Of a stretch of 64,000 bases of DNA, positions 61,335 to 64,000 are shown one piece after another. The notes beneath the pieces are model-generated. The model did no database searches, was not told the origin of the DNA, and worked only from the letters and a program-made list of their open reading frames with translations. Origin of the DNA: Streptomyces sp. NBC_00370 (lineage in GTDB: Bacteria > Actinomycetota > Actinomycetes > Streptomycetales > Streptomycetaceae). Both the position numbers and the translations under genes were made by a program. The stretch is from assembly GCF_036084755.1 (NCBI RefSeq), contig NZ_CP107968.1, forward strand, positions 2,424,501 to 2,488,500. The letters run 5' to 3'. Each line of letters starts with the position of its first letter. Position 1 is the first letter of the stretch.

Positions 61335-63419
61335 CTAGAAGCCCTCGTCGCCGGGCACGGGGCCTTGGAGCACCCGGACGAGACCCTTCTCCCGGTCGTC
61401 CACGAGCCCTTCGTTGAACGCGCTGTCGTACGCGGGGCCGCCGACGGCCTCCCGGGCCTGGCGCTCCCACTCGGCGCGTACGGCGGCGAGTTCGGGGCTG
61501 CCGCCCTCGGGGTGGCCGATCATGTGCCAGTGGGCGAGCCCCGCGCCGTACGCGTGCGCCGCCCCGACCCCGTTGCCCTGGGCGGCCATCGCCCCCGCGA
61601 GCAGATCGAGTCCCAGCGCGATGCCGAAGCTGTCGCGCAGCTCGAACTTGCCGAGGAGCATCGCCCGCGCGTGGCCCTCCGCCTCGCGTGGCTTGCCCTG
61701 CATGAGCTGGACGAGGGCGAGTTGGTGGTCGGCGTAGGCCCTGGACCAGCGTTCGCCGTAGCGCATGCTCAGCCGCTGGACGGCGGTGGCCTCCTCGCCC
61801 GCCTCTTCGAGCCGGCCGAGCGCGGAGAGGGCGAAGACCCGTATGACCATGCAGCGCAGCTGTGACGGGGTCTTCACCGGGTCGCCCGACAGGGTGCGTA
61901 CGGCCCGGTCGCAGAGCGTGTAGGCGGCCTGCGGCCTGCCCATCAGCAGCGAGGTGAAGCCGAGGGTGTGCGCGGCGAGCAGCCGGGACTCGGGGTCCTT
62001 GTCGTGCCAGGCGGAGATGCCGCACTCCTCGCCGTAGCGGTACGCGGCTTCGTGGTCGCCCTGGAGCGCGAGGACGATGCCGAGCGCCCACAGGGCGCGG
62101 GTGTGGTCGGGGCCCGGCGCGTCATGGGCGTCGACGGCGCGTTCCAGGAAGTTGCGGGCCTCGTGCAGATGGCCGCAGCAGCTCCAGAACAGCCCGGCGC
62201 GGCCCGCCATTTCCACGGCGGTCGCCGGGTCGCTGCGCAGCAGGTGCTCGATCGCGGCGCACAGGTCGGCGTGCGTGTCGGCGACCCGGCGGTACCAGGC
62301 GACCTGGCGCGGGCCCAGCCAGCCCGCGTACGCCTGCCGGGTCAGCTCGGCGAAGTGCGCCGCGTGCCGGTCGGCGATGAGCCGTTCCTCGCCGAGTTCG
62401 GCGAGCCACATGGCGCCGTACTCGCGCAGCGTGTCCAGCATCCGGTAGCGGCTGCCGTCCTGCCGGAGCACGGACTGGGCGACGAGTCCGGCGAGCGCCG
62501 CCGGGATGTCGGCGGCGGCGAGCGGACCGCCCGTACAGACGGCGACGGCGTCCTCGGGGTCGATCTGGCCCCGGAAGACGGAGAGCCTGGCCCAGAGCAG
62601 GCGTTCGAGGGGCGCGCAGAGTTCGTGGCTCCAGCCGATGGCCGTGCGCAGGGCGCGGTGCCGCTGGGGCCAGACGTTCTTGTCGGTGAGGATGTCGAAC
62701 CGGGAGGTGAGCCGGGCGGCGATCTGTTCGACGCTGCTGTCGCCGAGCCGGGCGCAGGCGAGTTCGACGGCGAGCGGGATGCCTTCGAGTCTGCGGCAGA
62801 TCTCGGCGGCGGCGCCTGCCGTGCGCGGGTCGTCGAGGCTGAGCTGCGGTGCGATACGCCCGGCCCGGTCGCGGAAGAGCTGGAGGGCGTCCTCGTCGCC
62901 GTCCAGCGGGAGCGGCGTGACGTCGATGCGGTGTTCGTCCGTGGCGCCGAGCGGATGTCTGCTGGTGGCGAGGACGGTGAGGCCGGGGGCCGCGGTGAGC
63001 AGTTCGCCGACGAGATGGCGGCAGGCGTCCACGAGCCGTTCGCAGCAGTCGAGGACGAGCAGCAGCTTTCTGTTCGCGAGCCATTCGCAGAGCGCCTCGA
63101 CGGGGCTGCGCGTGGTGTGGTCGAGGAGTCCGACGGCCTCGGAGACGGTGGAGAGCAGCAGCCGCTCGTCGTAGAGCGGCGAGAGGTCGACCCAGGCGAC
63201 TGCGTCGGGGCGCCGCTCGACCGCCGTACGGGCAGCGCGCAGGGCGAGCCGGCTCTTGCCGACGCCACCGCTGCCGATCAGGGTGATCAGCCGGTGCTTC
63301 TCGATCGATGCTTCCAGGACGGCCAGTTCTGTCCTGCGCCCCACGAAGCTGGTCGTCTCATGCGGAAGGTTTCCCACCACGGCACACAGTTTGGCGTAGT
63401 TGTCGCTCGCTGTCGGCAC
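61335..63419 (-). CDS. NB-ARC ATPase with TPR region, no DNA-binding domain seen
   Basis: A 694-residue STAND-type ATPase. The P-loop LIGSGGVGKSRLALRAA (about 47–63), Walker B LLLVLDCCE, and LATSRHPLG sensor are intact in the first 300 residues. The remainder is helical with TPR-like repeats (about 380–640). Close relatives in Streptomyces carry an N-terminal SARP domain or a C-terminal LuxR helix-turn-helix; neither is visible here, although the ending GGPAYDSAFNEG is the segment that normally precedes a LuxR domain. GTG 63419 starts the protein just before the NB-ARC region. The role may be signalling by partner proteins. Confidence 0.82.
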   Translation of the reverse strand: MPTASDNYAKLCAVVGNLPHETTSFVGRRTELAVLEASIEKHRLITLIGSGGVGKSRLALRAARTAVERRPDAVAWVDLSPLYDERLLLSTVSEAVGLLDHTTRSPVEALCEWLANRKLLLVLDCCERLVDACRHLVGELLTAAPGLTVLATSRHPLGATDEHRIDVTPLPLDGDEDALQLFRDRAGRIAPQLSLDDPRTAGAAAEICRRLEGIPLAVELACARLGDSSVEQIAARLTSRFDILTDKNVWPQRHRALRTAIGWSHELCAPLERLLWARLSVFRGQIDPEDAVAVCTGGPLAAADIPAALAGLVAQSVLRQDGSRYRMLDTLREYGAMWLAELGEERLIADRHAAHFAELTRQAYAGWLGPRQVAWYRRVADTHADLCAAIEHLLRSDPATAVEMAGRAGLFWSCCGHLHEARNFLERAVDAHDAPGPDHTRALWALGIVLALQGDHEAAYRYGEECGISAWHDKDPESRLLAAHTLGFTSLLMGRPQAAYTLCDRAVRTLSGDPVKTPSQLRCMVIRVFALSALGRLEEAGEEATAVQRLSMRYGERWSRAYADHQLALVQLMQGKPREAEGHARAMLLGKFELRDSFGIALGLDLLAGAMAAQGNGVGAAHAYGAGLAHWHMIGHPEGGSPELAAVRAEWERQAREAVGGPAYDSAFNEGLVDDREKGLVRVLQGPVPGDEGF

Positions 63420-63451
63420 CCGTGGCGGGATCTGTCACAAACCCGTTGAGG

Positions 63452-64000
63452 TCATTGGCCGGATTCCACCGGGTGCGCGGACCACCAGACCGTGGTGTCG
63501 GCGGGAAGTACGGTCCTGTCGGCCGCCGTAGGACCGCTGGCGAGCAGCACGCTGCCGTACGCGGCGAGGCGTACGGGGCTGTCCGTCGTGTTGACGGCGC
63601 AGACGAAACCCGGGCGGCGGAAGACGAGGACGCCGTCCGGTGCTTCGAGCCATTCCACCCGGTCGCCCGCGCCGAGGCCGGGGTGTTCCTTCCGTACGGC
63701 GAGCGCCGAGCGGTACATCTCCAGGGTCGATCCGGGGTCGCCGGTCTGTGCCTCGACGCTCAGTTCGGCCCAGGAGCCGGGCTGCGGCAGCCAACTGCCG
63801 CCCGCACCGAAGCCGTACGAGCCGCCGTCCCTGGTCCACGGGACCGGCACCCGGCAGCCGTCACGGAAGCCGTCCTGGCCCGCCGCGCGGAAGAACGACG
63901 GGTCCTGCCGCACCTCGTCGGGCAGGTCGGTGACGTCGGGCAGGCCCAACTCCTCGCCCTGGTAGAGGTAGGCGGAGCCGGGCAGCGCGAGCATCAGCAG
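63452..64000 (-). CDS. GH13 alpha-glucosidase, C-terminal part
   Basis: This is the 3' part of an alpha-amylase family enzyme that runs off the window; the frame is open to position 64000. It shows MLALPGSAYLYQGEELGLPD, the conserved segment after the third catalytic residue of GH13 oligo-1,6- and alpha-glucosidases. DPSFFRAAGQDGFRDGCRVPVPW and YRSALAVRKEHPGLG, typical of the same group, follow. The catalytic residues lie outside the window. It is probably part of a maltose or trehalose utilisation locus beyond the edge. Confidence 0.9.
   Translation of the reverse strand: MLMLALPGSAYLYQGEELGLPDVTDLPDEVRQDPSFFRAAGQDGFRDGCRVPVPWTRDGGSYGFGAGGSWLPQPGSWAELSVEAQTGDPGSTLEMYRSALAVRKEHPGLGAGDRVEWLEAPDGVLVFRRPGFVCAVNTTDSPVRLAAYGSVLLASGPTAADRTVLPADTTVWWSAHPVESGQ

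Overview
The window is chromosomal DNA from a Streptomyces or very close relative. Most genes have very GC-rich third codon positions, GTG and TTG starts are frequent, and the block pepA–lpd–sucB–GntR–aceE, lipB–lipA–DUF4191–RDD–glnA, and further on glnII, is one I recognise as conserved in Streptomyces core chromosomes.

Layout. Positions 1–8154 carry central carbon metabolism: the end of leucyl aminopeptidase, dihydrolipoamide dehydrogenase (E3), a two-lipoyl-domain acyltransferase (E2), a GntR regulator and homodimeric pyruvate dehydrogenase (E1). A 17-bp palindrome in front of aceE is a candidate operator. Positions 8291–18025 hold regulators (WYL, two related long GntR proteins flanking a tiny membrane protein, an NsdA-like TPR regulator) and assorted oxidoreductases and an acetyltransferase. 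Lipoate synthesis (lipB, lipA) follows and supplies the cofactor for the E2 protein above. Then come DUF4191 and RDD membrane proteins and glnA, which has a good double GlnR site.

From about 23640 to 33590 the conserved order is broken by accessory DNA. The first part (about 24650–27450) has clearly lower GC and relaxed codon use. It contains a membrane-anchored protein followed by a TIR-domain protein with an intact WxxxE motif, and a convergent ParB/Srx-like gene. This looks like horizontally acquired DNA and a candidate two-gene anti-phage module. The second part (27696–33586) has normal GC. It contains a 5-FCL-like protein, an XRE-TPR regulator, a divergent HATPase protein, and a tight operon of a 47-residue peptide, a JmjC/cupin hydroxylase, an aldo/keto reductase and an APH-type kinase. 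That operon looks like an uncharacterised RiPP-style peptide-modifying pathway.

Positions 33641–50979 hold small VOC/DinB/GNAT proteins, a decayed cupin gene, lipoproteins, HtpX with PspAB, a two-TM potassium channel, a 1267-residue secreted hydrolase, an epoxide-hydrolase-like enzyme, a short molybdopterin-domain protein, an SMI1/KNR4 protein, a secreted sialidase and a Gfo/Idh/MocA oxidoreductase. A 91-residue basic protein there is preceded by a textbook match to the RecA-independent (PafBC-type) DNA-damage promoter. glnII follows with a degenerate GlnR-like site. The rest (52176–64000) has a winged-helix regulator, a two-component system, a DUF1996 secreted protein, a Met-rich lipoprotein, a sigma-like/membrane fusion, a TetR regulator, DUF4230, an NB-ARC/TPR ATPase and the 3' part of a GH13 alpha-glucosidase that runs off the end.

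No rRNA, tRNA, CRISPR array or insertion sequence was recognised. Coordinates of hairpins and motifs were read by eye. Family assignments come from recognised motifs, not from searches.
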